Shown here one piece after another: positions 25,406-35,188 of a stretch of 64,000 nt of DNA. A program made the translations under genes and the position numbers. Origin of the DNA: Bacteroidota bacterium (GTDB taxonomy: Bacteria; Bacteroidota; Bacteroidia; Bacteroidales; Lentimicrobiaceae); the NCBI GenBank assembly GCA_009773455.1, contig WSXU01000005.1, forward strand, positions 83,631-147,630, read 5' to 3'. The notes beneath the pieces were generated by a model, which worked only from the letters and a program-made list of their open reading frames with translations, did not search any database and was not told where the DNA came from. Position 1 is the stretch's first letter. Each line of letters opens with the position of its first letter.

Positions 25406-27763
25406 TTAAAGATGATAGGCAATCTCAGCAGAAATGAATCTGCCGGGGCAAACAGCATACTTGCTGTCATAATATTTTACGTTCAGTAAGTTCTGAATGC
25501 TGAAAGAGGCTTTAAAATGTCTAAGAAAAGATTTTGAAAGCTTGAGGTCTACCGTTGTGTAACCGGGATACCTGTCCGAAAGCAGGATTTCATCAACCGT
25601 ATTCTGATCATTGATATACATTGGACCGGAATAACGTACAAACAGCCCTGTGTTTAAAATCCTGTTACTCCAGGTGGCACCACAGCTGAAGATATGGGCC
25701 GGTACATCGGTCAGGTAGTTTCCCGACAGATCAATGGTATCATTGTTGGAAATCTTGCTGTAATTCAGGATCACTGAATGTGAATAGGCATAATTGGCAA
25801 AAATGCTCAGGTCAGTCAGAATGTCGTAACGCACTTCTGACTCAGCTCCATAGATCTCAACTTCACTGATGTTAGCCCTGATAAAGATTGGACGATCTCC
25901 GAAACCCATATCGATGGTTTGGCCATTGCTGACATAATACTGAAAATCTCTGCCTCTGGAATAGAACAGTGAGGCGGAGAAAAATGCATTCTCAACCGGC
26001 TTGAGATCAAACCCTGTCTCATAATTACTCAGGTACTCGGGTTTAAGGGCAGGGTTGGCTATTTTGAATCCTCCTTTGATCCTGCCTGAGCGACATAGAT
26101 CATCCAATACCGAAGCACGGAATCCACGCGAAAACATGGCATAAACCCGGTTGTTCTTATTCCACTTGTATTGAGCTGAAAGCCTGGGGCTGAATGCATT
26201 CCGGTTCTGTACCGGCATCTCCGGAGCCTGATACCCCGACATAAATGCCGTTTCCATTGTCGGATCCTGAATGCGGAACGATCCGTCATAGAAAGTTGCC
26301 ATATCGTATCTTAACCCGGCTATGATCCTGAGCCTGTCGCCGATCAGGCTGATCTCATCCTGGGCAAACAAAGCCCAGGTGTTCATTTTACCTTCATTGT
26401 AGACTATATCGGTTGACGTGTAATACTTATCGTAGGCATCAACACTGCCGTTTTTAAAATCAAAGCCCCCGGTGAGCTGCTGTGATTTGCCGGCCTGCCT
26501 GCTGAAGGTAGTCATCCAGCCGTAATCGCGGCGGGTTGATAGCACCTCGTACCAGGTATAATCATCCTTAAGGTATTCGTTCACCTTTTTATAATCCTCA
26601 TTCAATATGTATAAAGATGAAACGGCATTGACCGTTCCGATTTTACCCCTGTAATTCAGGGTCACTCCCCATGAATCGTGATCGGTGGTATTCCCTTCCG
26701 GCTGATAAACCTTCTCGCCGGTTCCGCGACGGTCATTGTAATAGTTTACGGAGGCCTCTATTGTATGCTTACTGCCCAGGTTTAAACCGGTCTTCAGGTT
26801 TGCGCCGGTCTCACGCATATCTGATTTTATGATGTATGGATTGGCTTTTACATCGGCTTCGCTTTGGGTGATGTAACCATCGCTGATTTTAAAAAAGGAA
26901 TTCAGCATCCAGAAGAAGCTGTTTTTGCTGTTTTCCAGGTTTTTAACTCCTCCGGCATTCATCCTCGCCCCACGGGTATGAAATGAGCCCACTTCCAGCG
27001 AAGCCCTGAGAAACAGAGGAGTTTCGGGTTTGCCTGAAATAATGTTGATAATTCCACCCATGGCATTCCCGCCATACAAGGCCGACCCTGCCCCCTTGAT
27101 GATTTCAATTTTTCTGACAGAATTCACATCCACCAGGTTCCAGTCGACGGTACCTCCGTCAGACTTGTTCAACGGCACTCCGTCGAGCAGAACAAGGACC
27201 CTGCCCTGCTCCTTACCACTTAAACCCCTCATCATCACATTCGCCTTGGTACTGAAGATACCGAAAGGCCGGTTGTAATTGATTCCCGGGGCGTATTTCA
27301 GCGCTTCGTCAATGTTCTGAACCGGAATATTACCTAACTGCCGGGGAGAAATCAGGTTGACCCTGACAGGGGTATTCAGCATGCTGTTGTCGGTCCTGGT
27401 GGCAGTCACAACCACCTCATCAACCAAAACCGGAAGAGGAAGCAGTGAGATCTCGGGAAGGTTGTTATCGCCCGGTAAAAGCCTTAAACTTATTGTCCGG
27501 GGCTCATACCCCAGGTAGCTGACCACGATTCTGACTGAGTCTGACTTCAGTCCGCACAGCCTGAAACTGCCATGCTTATCGGTAATCGTCCCCTTCCCTG
27601 CTGCAAGGCTTATGTTGGCTTCACCGACCGGCCTACCGGATTGTTTTGCCGTTACCTTTCCGCTGAGGCAGGATTGGCTTTTCACAGAAAGAGAAGCCAG
27701 AAAAAATATCAAAAACAGGGCAATCAATCCCGGGAGCCGGGTTTTGCCGGGTAATTTTCTCAT
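25406..27763 (-). CDS. TonB-dependent receptor in a four-gene surface unit
   Basis: This is a 785-residue outer-membrane transporter. After the signal peptide it has a CarboxypepD_reg-like domain (CLSGKVTAKQSGRP through SYLGYEPRTISL, about residues 32-105), then a plug with EVVVTATR and the strongly conserved IEIIKGAGSALYGGNAMGG. The barrel ends with SAEIAYHL, consistent with BAM recognition. Its start codon overlaps the stop of the upstream lipoprotein gene, so the two are translationally coupled. It begins a unit whose partner proteins suggest uptake of an unusual ligand rather than a standard SusCD polysaccharide system; no SusD is present. Confidence 0.88.
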   Translation of the reverse strand: MRKLPGKTRLPGLIALFLIFFLASLSVKSQSCLSGKVTAKQSGRPVGEANISLAAGKGTITDKHGSFRLCGLKSDSVRIVVSYLGYEPRTISLRLLPGDNNLPEISLLPLPVLVDEVVVTATRTDNSMLNTPVRVNLISPRQLGNIPVQNIDEALKYAPGINYNRPFGIFSTKANVMMRGLSGKEQGRVLVLLDGVPLNKSDGGTVDWNLVDVNSVRKIEIIKGAGSALYGGNAMGGIINIISGKPETPLFLRASLEVGSFHTRGARMNAGGVKNLENSKNSFFWMLNSFFKISDGYITQSEADVKANPYIIKSDMRETGANLKTGLNLGSKHTIEASVNYYNDRRGTGEKVYQPEGNTTDHDSWGVTLNYRGKIGTVNAVSSLYILNEDYKKVNEYLKDDYTWYEVLSTRRDYGWMTTFSRQAGKSQQLTGGFDFKNGSVDAYDKYYTSTDIVYNEGKMNTWALFAQDEISLIGDRLRIIAGLRYDMATFYDGSFRIQDPTMETAFMSGYQAPEMPVQNRNAFSPRLSAQYKWNKNNRVYAMFSRGFRASVLDDLCRSGRIKGGFKIANPALKPEYLSNYETGFDLKPVENAFFSASLFYSRGRDFQYYVSNGQTIDMGFGDRPIFIRANISEVEIYGAESEVRYDILTDLSIFANYAYSHSVILNYSKISNNDTIDLSGNYLTDVPAHIFSCGATWSNRILNTGLFVRYSGPMYINDQNTVDEILLSDRYPGYTTVDLKLSKSFLRHFKASFSIQNLLNVKYYDSKYAVCPGRFISAEIAYHL

Positions 27764-28701
27764 TGTTGTATCTTAACAGCAATTTCAATGGTGCCGTTTC
27801 CGGCTTCATCGGCCCTGATCACTTTGATCAGACCATATTTTCCTTCCATCGTTTTAAAAGGCACGATTTTACCTGTGTAACAGTACTTACAGTTTCCACT
27901 CACCTTTTCGGGCTTATAGGCTGTAATCAGCAGACTATCGTTCATCGCAGCATCAAAACTCTCTGTACTGACAAGGTTGTTGTCTGTTGACAGATAATCG
28001 TAAAGGGTATTGTTTTTTGTACCCCATCCTGCCAGTTGGGGATAATAACCTACTGCAGCTGTATAACCGGGGCAGGTCAGCGACGGCGAAGGCAATCCGG
28101 ATGTCACATAATAATAACCGAGAATATCTATTGTGCCTTCTTTGCCGGCCACCGTTGATTCATCATAAACCAGTCCTTGATCCACATCCACAAAATGTCC
28201 CTGACTGTGATTGTCCTGAAAACCGAAAACAACTGACGGGAAGTAGCTGATGGGACCGTATGCACTGCCCGAACCTTTGCTTATCCTGAGCGAACTGATG
28301 GCTGTAACGCGGTCGGCATTCATCACCATAACATTCCAGATCTCAACAGCGGAGGTATCCTTGGCAAAAATATAGTCAGCATCCAGTCCTTCGCTGTTGG
28401 CATATAGTCCCCTGTCTAACTGAGTAACCGTATCGTTTCCGGTGATCCGATCAATTCTTATATAGGTCAAAGGGGCTCCGGCTCCAGAAGCAAGCACCCC
28501 GATACGGATGGTTCCTCCAACCGGAATAGCTGCATTATCAGGCGTATATGTCTGTCCGGTTTTGAGAATCAGTGAAGTTTTATGAATGCCTTCATCCTTT
28601 GAGCAGGCGCTCAGCAGTAAAAGGGCTGAAAACAGAAAAAGCCACACCACCGGAATGAGGTGGAGTGGCTTTCCCTTTACCATACCGATGTATGAAATCA
28701 T
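27760..28701 (-). CDS. Lipoprotein, paralogue of its neighbour, with a CxxC near the C-terminus
   Basis: A 313-residue lipoprotein with lipobox LLSAC (Cys33). The N-terminal domain (TYTPDNAAIPVGGTIRIGV) looks Ig-like. The C-terminal domain ends GKYGLIKVIRADEAGNGTIEIAVKIQQ, clearly related to the end of the neighbouring lipoprotein at 28705-29586. A CKYC motif lies just before that end. The gene overlaps the TonB-dependent receptor start and begins 3 bases after the upstream stop. It probably sits on the outer leaflet as a ligand-capturing partner of the receptor, by analogy with HmuY- or SusD-type lipoproteins. Confidence 0.7.
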   Translation of the reverse strand: MISYIGMVKGKPLHLIPVVWLFLFSALLLLSACSKDEGIHKTSLILKTGQTYTPDNAAIPVGGTIRIGVLASGAGAPLTYIRIDRITGNDTVTQLDRGLYANSEGLDADYIFAKDTSAVEIWNVMVMNADRVTAISSLRISKGSGSAYGPISYFPSVVFGFQDNHSQGHFVDVDQGLVYDESTVAGKEGTIDILGYYYVTSGLPSPSLTCPGYTAAVGYYPQLAGWGTKNNTLYDYLSTDNNLVSTESFDAAMNDSLLITAYKPEKVSGNCKYCYTGKIVPFKTMEGKYGLIKVIRADEAGNGTIEIAVKIQQ

Positions 28702-28704
28702 GGG

Positions 28705-29586
28705 TTATTTCTGAACTTTTATGGCGATTTCAAGGGTGCCTGTTTCTGCACCGGTCACTTCAATAACCTTAAGTAGACCATATTTACCATTCTGGAGTTT
28801 AAAGCAATACACATCACCTGCGGTCAACACCTTGGCTTTTCTGAAATCGGCGTCGGTATCATACGAATCCAGCACGATGGCATCGTTCTGAACTGCGTCA
28901 AACTGGGCAGCTGTCAGGGATGTTTTTACAAACCAGGTCAGGTTTTTTGTCGTGTAATTCTCAGGGGAGGTTGCTCCGGTAAATACGCCTGTAATGCCGG
29001 TTCCGGGTGAAGCAAGCGACATCATGTTCTGAGAGGTTGCTGTGTTTTCATAGAAACAGAACATGTCGATTTTTTCCTGATTGTTGAAGGCTTCAGCCTG
29101 AAAGTATCTTGTGGCACTGTGGTTGTCGAGCGAAAGGAAGCTCTGTACCGTTACATTATCCTGGGCACCCATCAGCACGGTTACATAGGAATCAAGTTCA
29201 CCGAAAGCACCGGTAATGGTAATGGTTTCTTCCTTTTTGTTACCTGCGATATCGGTAGCGGTAAATTTCCATACATCCTCTGCATTGGTGCCTTTGATCG
29301 AATAGAAGTCAAACGTAAAGCTTGATGTATTGATGGTAGAGTCGAGTAAGGTTTCATCATTGGCTTTGATTTCAAACTTCACGATGTTGTCGGAACCATT
29401 CCCCTGGAGGATAATGCCAAACCTTAAGGTGTCACCGTATGCTGCGGTTGTATTACCGGTTACATAACCATCAATCTGATTGAATGCAACCGTTGGAAGT
29501 GAAGGCTCTTCCTCGTCTTTTGAACAACTGGTAAACATCAGTCCTGTAAACAGGATCATTCCTGATAAAAATAAAATCTTTTTCAT
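28705..29586 (-). CDS. Lipoprotein, first gene of the TonB-receptor unit
   Basis: A 293-residue lipoprotein with lipobox FTSC (Cys21) and the acidic residues KDEEEP after it, a known surface-export signal type in Bacteroidota. An Ig-like domain (about 30-130) is followed by a beta domain containing LMGAQDNVTVQSFLSLDNHSATRYF, and ends GKYGLLKVIEVTGAETGTLEIAIKVQK. The end is shared with the downstream paralogue at 27760-28701. It is the first gene of a four-gene minus-strand unit with a TonB-dependent receptor and a sulfite-oxidase-fold protein. Confidence 0.7.
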   Translation of the reverse strand: MKKILFLSGMILFTGLMFTSCSKDEEEPSLPTVAFNQIDGYVTGNTTAAYGDTLRFGIILQGNGSDNIVKFEIKANDETLLDSTINTSSFTFDFYSIKGTNAEDVWKFTATDIAGNKKEETITITGAFGELDSYVTVLMGAQDNVTVQSFLSLDNHSATRYFQAEAFNNQEKIDMFCFYENTATSQNMMSLASPGTGITGVFTGATSPENYTTKNLTWFVKTSLTAAQFDAVQNDAIVLDSYDTDADFRKAKVLTAGDVYCFKLQNGKYGLLKVIEVTGAETGTLEIAIKVQK

Positions 29587-29736
29587 TGGAGCTGGTTGGT
29601 TTAAATAATTCGTTTAGAATACTAATTCATATCGGCGGCAAAAATATGACAACTATCTTTAAAATCAATGATCAGATAAACTTTAGATTGATTCTAAAGT
29701 AATATATGGATGAAAGGTCTTCCTCAAAAAGGTAAA

Positions 29737-30669
29737 TTACCGGACGATGAATTTCGCAGATGCGGAGAAACCGGATGAATTAACAGAAAGAAAATAGATG
29801 CCGGGTTTAAGGTTTGCCCTGATTTCTGATTCAGATTGACCGGCAGAAAGGTTTTCCTGTTCCATTATCCTGCCCATGGCATCAAAAATGAACAGAACAC
29901 CATTATTTGCTAACGGGGAAAACCGGACTTTGGCTTTATCAACAACGGGATCGGGAAAGATCAACAGTTCTGCACCGGAATTGACGGGTTTTGTATCCAC
30001 GTTAACGGTCAGGTCGCATGTACCTCCGCTTTCATTCCATACAGGTTCTCCACTTTCGGCGTAGCACACCAGATACCAGATCGGCTCAAACATCTGGATC
30101 GGCTCAATCGGCCCTGTATTGCTTCCAATACCTTCAATGATGTAAGTAGCGGAAGGACCGTTGTACCCTTCTATGAACATCCGGCGGCGTGGAATATTAT
30201 TGATGACAACCGTGTCGACGTTTGTTACCACCATCCCTTCAATGTAATTATTAAAGGTGATGGGCAGCGGGTCGCCCGGATTCAGGCTGAAGTCGTACAG
30301 CAATGATTCCTGCATTGCGTCCGATCCTCCGTTATAATACCAACGGCTGCCTTCTTCACGGATGGCTCCAGAAAAAACCCAGGAATAATAAAGATGATTG
30401 TAGGATTCTCCGGCAAAAAAATCTTCCGCCCATGAATGTCCGCCTTTGTATAATTTATGGTACATCAGATCATTCATTACAGTATCCCCATTGAAGGTGT
30501 ACCTGTAATGATCGTGTGTAAAAAAAGTACCTCCTGAGCCGTTGTCGTTGATGTAGTTAACCCTCCAGGCTCCGGATGAATCGTTCAATGAAGACATGCT
30601 TCCCTGTGAAAATGAGGTTTGACAGGTAAAAAGCACGATTATAAGGCAACCATAGTATTTCTTGTCCAT
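29737..30669 (-). CDS. Type IX secreted protein, function unknown
   Basis: This protein of about 310 residues has a signal peptide and a C-terminal type A T9SS sorting domain (IFPDPVVDKAKVRFSP to the final KFIVR). I start it at 30669 (MDKKYYGCLIIVLF) instead of 30789, because this gives a proper signal peptide ending SFSQ. The middle region resembles secreted proteins of Bacteroidota with YNGGSDAMQESLLYDFSLNPGD, but no catalytic motif was recognised. It stands alone between a lipoprotein unit and a glycosyltransferase gene. Confidence 0.7.
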   Translation of the reverse strand: MDKKYYGCLIIVLFTCQTSFSQGSMSSLNDSSGAWRVNYINDNGSGGTFFTHDHYRYTFNGDTVMNDLMYHKLYKGGHSWAEDFFAGESYNHLYYSWVFSGAIREEGSRWYYNGGSDAMQESLLYDFSLNPGDPLPITFNNYIEGMVVTNVDTVVINNIPRRRMFIEGYNGPSATYIIEGIGSNTGPIEPIQMFEPIWYLVCYAESGEPVWNESGGTCDLTVNVDTKPVNSGAELLIFPDPVVDKAKVRFSPLANNGVLFIFDAMGRIMEQENLSAGQSESEIRANLKPGIYFLSVNSSGFSASAKFIVR

Positions 30670-30868
30670 ATTTTTCACAATTAACGGGTTAGACCATAAT
30701 GCAACTATAGCAGGAATTCCGTCAAAAAGAAACTCCGCAAAATACAGACACCGGTTAGCAGTTAAAGTTGCTTGTAAATTGTCCTGCAAAGGTCATGTAG
30801 TCAGACCATTTGCAAAGTGAAACAGACATGGAGAATTCCTGGACATGTAGTCATCACAGGTAAACGAT

Positions 30869-32323
30869 TCATTTTGGTTCATATACCCGGATGTTGAGCA
30901 TTTCCGGATAGCATTGACGCTCAGTCTGCCGGTAAACAGAATCGAGCAACCCGAAAACATCCTCCCCCGGGTTGGCTTCTCCGTCCTGAAGGTAAATGAC
31001 CCTTTTCCCCGGATTTGCGGCCATTATGGAACGGACATGCTGAATCCCCCAAACGCTGAATATCTGCTTCTTTGCAAGGTTTTCATTAAATTCCCCATAG
31101 TTCTCAAATATCTCACGGTCATAATGATAGGCAAACATAACATCAGACCATTTCGGAAACAGAATGACTATACTGCCTGTATCTTCATTTTTCTTTACAA
31201 ACCCAACAGAATTCTTCCATTCACGGTGGCCGAAATCATCGGGAAGAACCCTGAGGTGAGCAAACATAAAGCCAAGTATTAGCATGGCAGCCATAGGTTT
31301 AAGATATCTGTCTCCCTGGAAGAGCATCTCAGTGATAGCCCCGATGGTCAGGAAAAATCCGATGGTATTGAACAATACATAACGGCTGTTGAAAACCGGA
31401 ATACTGGAAGACACATAATACATGACCGTGTAAGGAACAATCCACCAAAGAAACAGAACCAGAATTCCACGGTCAGGCTTTTCCTTTTTTTTCATGATCA
31501 GTAAAAACAGAGAAAACAAAAGGCCGGCTGCCAGGATATAAATCAATACCCTGTATACTTCTTTGTGATTAAGAAAAAGATACAATTGCTCCTTGAATTC
31601 GTGAGGGCCGGGAGCTTTTAGCCATGTCCCCTGGCTCGATACTTTAAACTGCCTGACAACCAGTGGTATCATAGGAATAAATCCCAGAATTGTAACCAGA
31701 GATGGGATCATAAACCTGTAGAACATCCTCATGTTTCTCACCTGAATAAAAGAGGATAAAAATTGGGAGAAAACAACAAACCATCCGAAATAGTGCGAAT
31801 AAACCAGGATGAGATTTGAAACAACCAGTCCGATAATGGCTCCTTTGCCTTTTTCTTTCTGTGCAAAAAGAAGGTAAAAGTATAGCGAAGAAGCCGTCGC
31901 CAGGGAGAATAATGCGTATGTCCGTGCTTCAAGGCCATGGAAGAAATGGTATCCTGATAATATAAAAAGTCCTGATCCGATGATGCCTGTCCACAAACCA
32001 AAGAACTTTTTACCTGTATAATAGAGAAAAAGAATGGTGATTGAGTTAAATAACAGGGGCAGAAATCTGACCGACATGGTACTGATACCAAACAGTTTAA
32101 TCCAGAAATGAAGCAGGATCATGAAGAATGGTGGATTTGGCTCCCCTTCAGCCGGAATTCTTATGATTTCAGCCAGGGATTTCTGCGCATTGAATACGGT
32201 AAAGGGTTCGTCAAGACAAAGGTCCCGATGGTTGATAAAGGCAAATTTCCAGGCAAAGCCAAGGATAAAAAGCGCTACAGGAAGGTAAACAACAAATAAT
32301 TTACTGTTCAGATCGGTTCTCAT
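30869..32323 (-). CDS. GT39-type (dolichyl-phosphate-mannose-like) glycosyltransferase
   Basis: This 484-residue membrane protein resembles the ArnT/PMT-type glycosyltransferases that use polyprenyl-phosphate sugars. The acidic catalytic site is in the first periplasmic loop: CLDEPFTVFNAQKS and EGEPNPPFF, which match the family. About eleven hydrophobic helices follow, and a soluble C-terminal domain (about residues 360-484) lies in the periplasm. I start it at 32323 (MRTDLNSKLF). It is a lone minus-strand gene divergent from a lipoprotein. The sugar and acceptor cannot be told from the sequence. Confidence 0.82.
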   Translation of the reverse strand: MRTDLNSKLFVVYLPVALFILGFAWKFAFINHRDLCLDEPFTVFNAQKSLAEIIRIPAEGEPNPPFFMILLHFWIKLFGISTMSVRFLPLLFNSITILFLYYTGKKFFGLWTGIIGSGLFILSGYHFFHGLEARTYALFSLATASSLYFYLLFAQKEKGKGAIIGLVVSNLILVYSHYFGWFVVFSQFLSSFIQVRNMRMFYRFMIPSLVTILGFIPMIPLVVRQFKVSSQGTWLKAPGPHEFKEQLYLFLNHKEVYRVLIYILAAGLLFSLFLLIMKKKEKPDRGILVLFLWWIVPYTVMYYVSSSIPVFNSRYVLFNTIGFFLTIGAITEMLFQGDRYLKPMAAMLILGFMFAHLRVLPDDFGHREWKNSVGFVKKNEDTGSIVILFPKWSDVMFAYHYDREIFENYGEFNENLAKKQIFSVWGIQHVRSIMAANPGKRVIYLQDGEANPGEDVFGLLDSVYRQTERQCYPEMLNIRVYEPK

Positions 32324-32618
32324 GCAAAACAAAAAAGAAATAAAATCGGGATATGATATAAAGCGCCAGTCAGGGACAAAACTGTTTTTTCCGCAACAAC
32401 TATTATAAGCAAAGCTAAAAAAAAACAGAAGACAAGCATTCGACTTGAGTGTACCCGATTTCCATATTCAGGTATTTTGACTGTTCAGTGCTGCCGGATG
32501 GTACTTCCGGTAGGTTATTTTATTGTTAAAATAATGATTTCCAGCGCAAATTAACCTGTCAAATGAACAAAAATTAATAAATCTACTTATATTTACCTTC
32601 ATTAATATTCCCGGGACC

Positions 32619-33119
32619 ATGAATAAACATTTATTTCAGGTAGCTTTTTTGGTATTCAGTTTACTTGTGACTTCATGCGAACAGTTTAATATACGTGATG
32701 GTTCATCAGAAAATCTGGACACACTGAGGCTCGATCAGAAACAAACCCTGAACAATCAGGATAACGATTTGAAACTAGCGAATGTCAGAAGATTTATAGG
32801 TAAACGTCCGTCTGAAGTCAAGCTCTGGGACACCGAACCCCTTAGCTCAGATTTGCATCGTATTCTTGGTAATGAGTATTCAGCATTTGTAGAACTTATG
32901 AAAAACGCCTCCCCGCTTAAGGAGGAAAAACTGATTTACTGTATTGGCTCGCATCCCGATTTATCAAGAATAGGTTTTGGTTATATCATCATTGATCCGG
33001 ATAAAAACCTGATTCGTGCAGGTATGGTCAAACCCGGAAAACACTACGTATACGGGGCAAAATCGAATGAAATAGGAACACCTGCAGAAATAGAGCGGAA
33101 GTGTAAAACCATCCTTTAA
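32619..33119 (+). CDS. Lipoprotein of unknown function
   Basis: A 166-residue lipoprotein with lipobox VTSC (Cys20). The mature part contains VRRFIGKRPSEVKLWDTEPL and ends NEIGTPAEIERKCKTIL. No domain was recognised. It lies divergent from the GT39 gene and 76 bases upstream of acs, with no terminator seen between, so co-transcription with acs is possible. A near match to the -7 consensus (TATATTTA) lies about 30 bases upstream of its start. Confidence 0.6.
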   Translation: MNKHLFQVAFLVFSLLVTSCEQFNIRDGSSENLDTLRLDQKQTLNNQDNDLKLANVRRFIGKRPSEVKLWDTEPLSSDLHRILGNEYSAFVELMKNASPLKEEKLIYCIGSHPDLSRIGFGYIIIDPDKNLIRAGMVKPGKHYVYGAKSNEIGTPAEIERKCKTIL

Positions 33120-33166
33120 CCATTTCAGGCCCAACTTTCTTTTTTCAGGCAAACAACCTGCCGCTT

Positions 33167-33198
33167 CATGTGTTTACAATGAAAACCGTAAACACATG
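33167..33198 (+). promoter_or_regulatory. Perfect 11-bp inverted repeat covering the acs start codon
   Basis: The arms CATGTGTTTAC and GTAAACACATG are perfect complements with a 10-base spacer. The last three bases of the right arm are the acs ATG. It could be an operator for a dimeric regulator or an RNA hairpin that hides the start codon. Confidence 0.6.
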
Positions 33199-35097
33199 GA
33201 CAAGCAGGTAAGCACGCTTAAGAAAAGCTATGAGCCCTCGAAAGAGGTCAAAAAACATTCAATCATTAAGGATTACGAGAAAGTTTACCAGGAATCGGTC
33301 AATGACCGTGAAACTTTTTGGGCAGGAGAAGCCAAAAAACTCGAATGGTACAGAAAATGGGATAAAGTTCTGGATGACACCAACCATCCTTTTTATGAAT
33401 GGTTTACCGGAGGGAAAATCAACATCATTCATAATGCCCTTGACCGACACCAGAAAAATGCCACCCGGAATAAGCTTGCCATCATTTGGGAAGGTGAACC
33501 GGGCGATGTCCGTACCTTTTCCTACCATGCGCTGAACCGGGAAGTTTCAAAATTTGCCAATATCCTCAGGTCGATGGGTGCAAAACCCGGTGAAGTGATT
33601 ACCATATATATGCCTCAGATTCCTGAAATTATCATCGCCATGCTTGCCTGTGCCAAAATCGGGGCCATTCACAGTGTGGTTTACGGTGGTTTCAGTGTTG
33701 AAGCGCTGGCAGAAAGAATTGAAGATGCCAACAGCCGCATTCTGATTACGGCTGATGGTGGTTTCAGGAGGGGTAAAGCAACTGCGTTAAAAAATATCGC
33801 CAATGAGGCGATGAAGCGTTCTCCGACCATTGAAGTATGTATTACGGTAAAAAGAACGGGTGAAGAGTGCTATATGGAAAACGACCGGGATTTCTGGTAT
33901 CATGACCTGATGTCGATGCCGCTGGCCTGCACCAACTGCTACACGGAGGAAACCGATGCAGAGGATCCGCTGTTTATCCTTTATACTTCGGGAACTACAG
34001 GCAAACCCAAAGGCCTTGTTCACACCCACGGAGGATACAGCGTATACACAGCCACTACCTTCAGGTATGTATTTGACATCAGGCCTGAAGACCGTTTCTG
34101 GTGTGCTGCCGATCCGGGATGGATTACAGGTCACAGCTACATGGTTTATGGCCCGCTGATCAACGGGGCAACCATCATGATGTATGAAGGTGCACCCAAC
34201 CATCCTTATCCCAACAGGTGGTGGCAGATGATAGAAAAATATGGAATCAACATCCTCTACACCTCCCCCACTGCCATCAGGGGTTTGATGCGCTTTGGCT
34301 CAAGCTGGGCCGACAGGCATAACCTGAGCTCACTTCGTTTGCTGGGCTCCGTAGGCGAACCGATCAATCCGGAAGCCTGGAAATGGTATTATGAAGTTAT
34401 CGGAAAAGGAAGATGCCCGATAATGGATACCTGGTGGCAAACCGAAACAGGCGGGCACATGATTACCCCCCTGCCATCGATGATGCTTAAACCGGGCTCC
34501 GCAGCCAAGCCATTCTTTGGCAATGAAATGGCCATAGTGGATGATGCAGGTAAAGAGGTAATGACCGGTGAAGAAGGCAACCTTGTTATTAAAAACCCCT
34601 GGCCGGGTATGGCCAGAACCATTCTGGGCGATCCTGACCGATATGTTGAGAAATATTGGGAGAAATATAAAAGCCAGAAATGGTATCTGGCCGGTGATTC
34701 TGCCAGAAAGGATGAAGACGGGTATTACTGGATCATCGGACGCATCGATGATGTAATCAAAGTCAGCGGATACAGGCTTGGGTCAGCCGAGATCGAAAGT
34801 GCCCTTGTCAGTCACCCGGCTGTAACGGAAGCTGCCGCCATCGGCCTTCCCGATGAACTCCGCGGGAACATCATTCACGCAACTGTGATCCTGAGGCAGG
34901 GATTTGAAGCCGGCGACAAACTGGCGGAAGAACTGAAAAGTCATGTAGAAAGGGAAATCGGCCCCATAGCAAGGCCCTCCTTCCTGGTTTTTGCCGAAAG
35001 CCTGCCCAAAACAAGAAGCGGGAAAATCATGCGCAGGGTATTGAAAGCCAGGGCACTTGGACAGGAAACAGGAGACATTTCAACACTCGAGGAATAG
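33196..35097 (+). CDS. acs: Acetyl-CoA synthetase (AMP-forming)
   Basis: Acs activates acetate to acetyl-CoA with ATP, going through acetyl-AMP. The 633-residue protein has the AMP-binding P-loop TSGTTGKPKGLVHTHGGY (about 269-286), the A5-type run DTWWQTETGGHM, and the C-terminal PKTRSGKIMRR with the catalytic, acetylation-prone Lys610. An ACAS_N domain opens the protein. The start codon is inside a perfect inverted repeat, so control at translation or transcription is likely. It is followed by an HMA lipoprotein gene. Confidence 0.95.
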   Translation: MDKQVSTLKKSYEPSKEVKKHSIIKDYEKVYQESVNDRETFWAGEAKKLEWYRKWDKVLDDTNHPFYEWFTGGKINIIHNALDRHQKNATRNKLAIIWEGEPGDVRTFSYHALNREVSKFANILRSMGAKPGEVITIYMPQIPEIIIAMLACAKIGAIHSVVYGGFSVEALAERIEDANSRILITADGGFRRGKATALKNIANEAMKRSPTIEVCITVKRTGEECYMENDRDFWYHDLMSMPLACTNCYTEETDAEDPLFILYTSGTTGKPKGLVHTHGGYSVYTATTFRYVFDIRPEDRFWCAADPGWITGHSYMVYGPLINGATIMMYEGAPNHPYPNRWWQMIEKYGINILYTSPTAIRGLMRFGSSWADRHNLSSLRLLGSVGEPINPEAWKWYYEVIGKGRCPIMDTWWQTETGGHMITPLPSMMLKPGSAAKPFFGNEMAIVDDAGKEVMTGEEGNLVIKNPWPGMARTILGDPDRYVEKYWEKYKSQKWYLAGDSARKDEDGYYWIIGRIDDVIKVSGYRLGSAEIESALVSHPAVTEAAAIGLPDELRGNIIHATVILRQGFEAGDKLAEELKSHVEREIGPIARPSFLVFAESLPKTRSGKIMRRVLKARALGQETGDISTLEE

Positions 35098-35188
35098 ACC
35101 ATCATTGTTTAAAACCACTTCAATTGTCAACATTAATTGTCTATTTTTACAAGGTTAATTATTTCCAACTTCCGAAAAATCTCAAACC

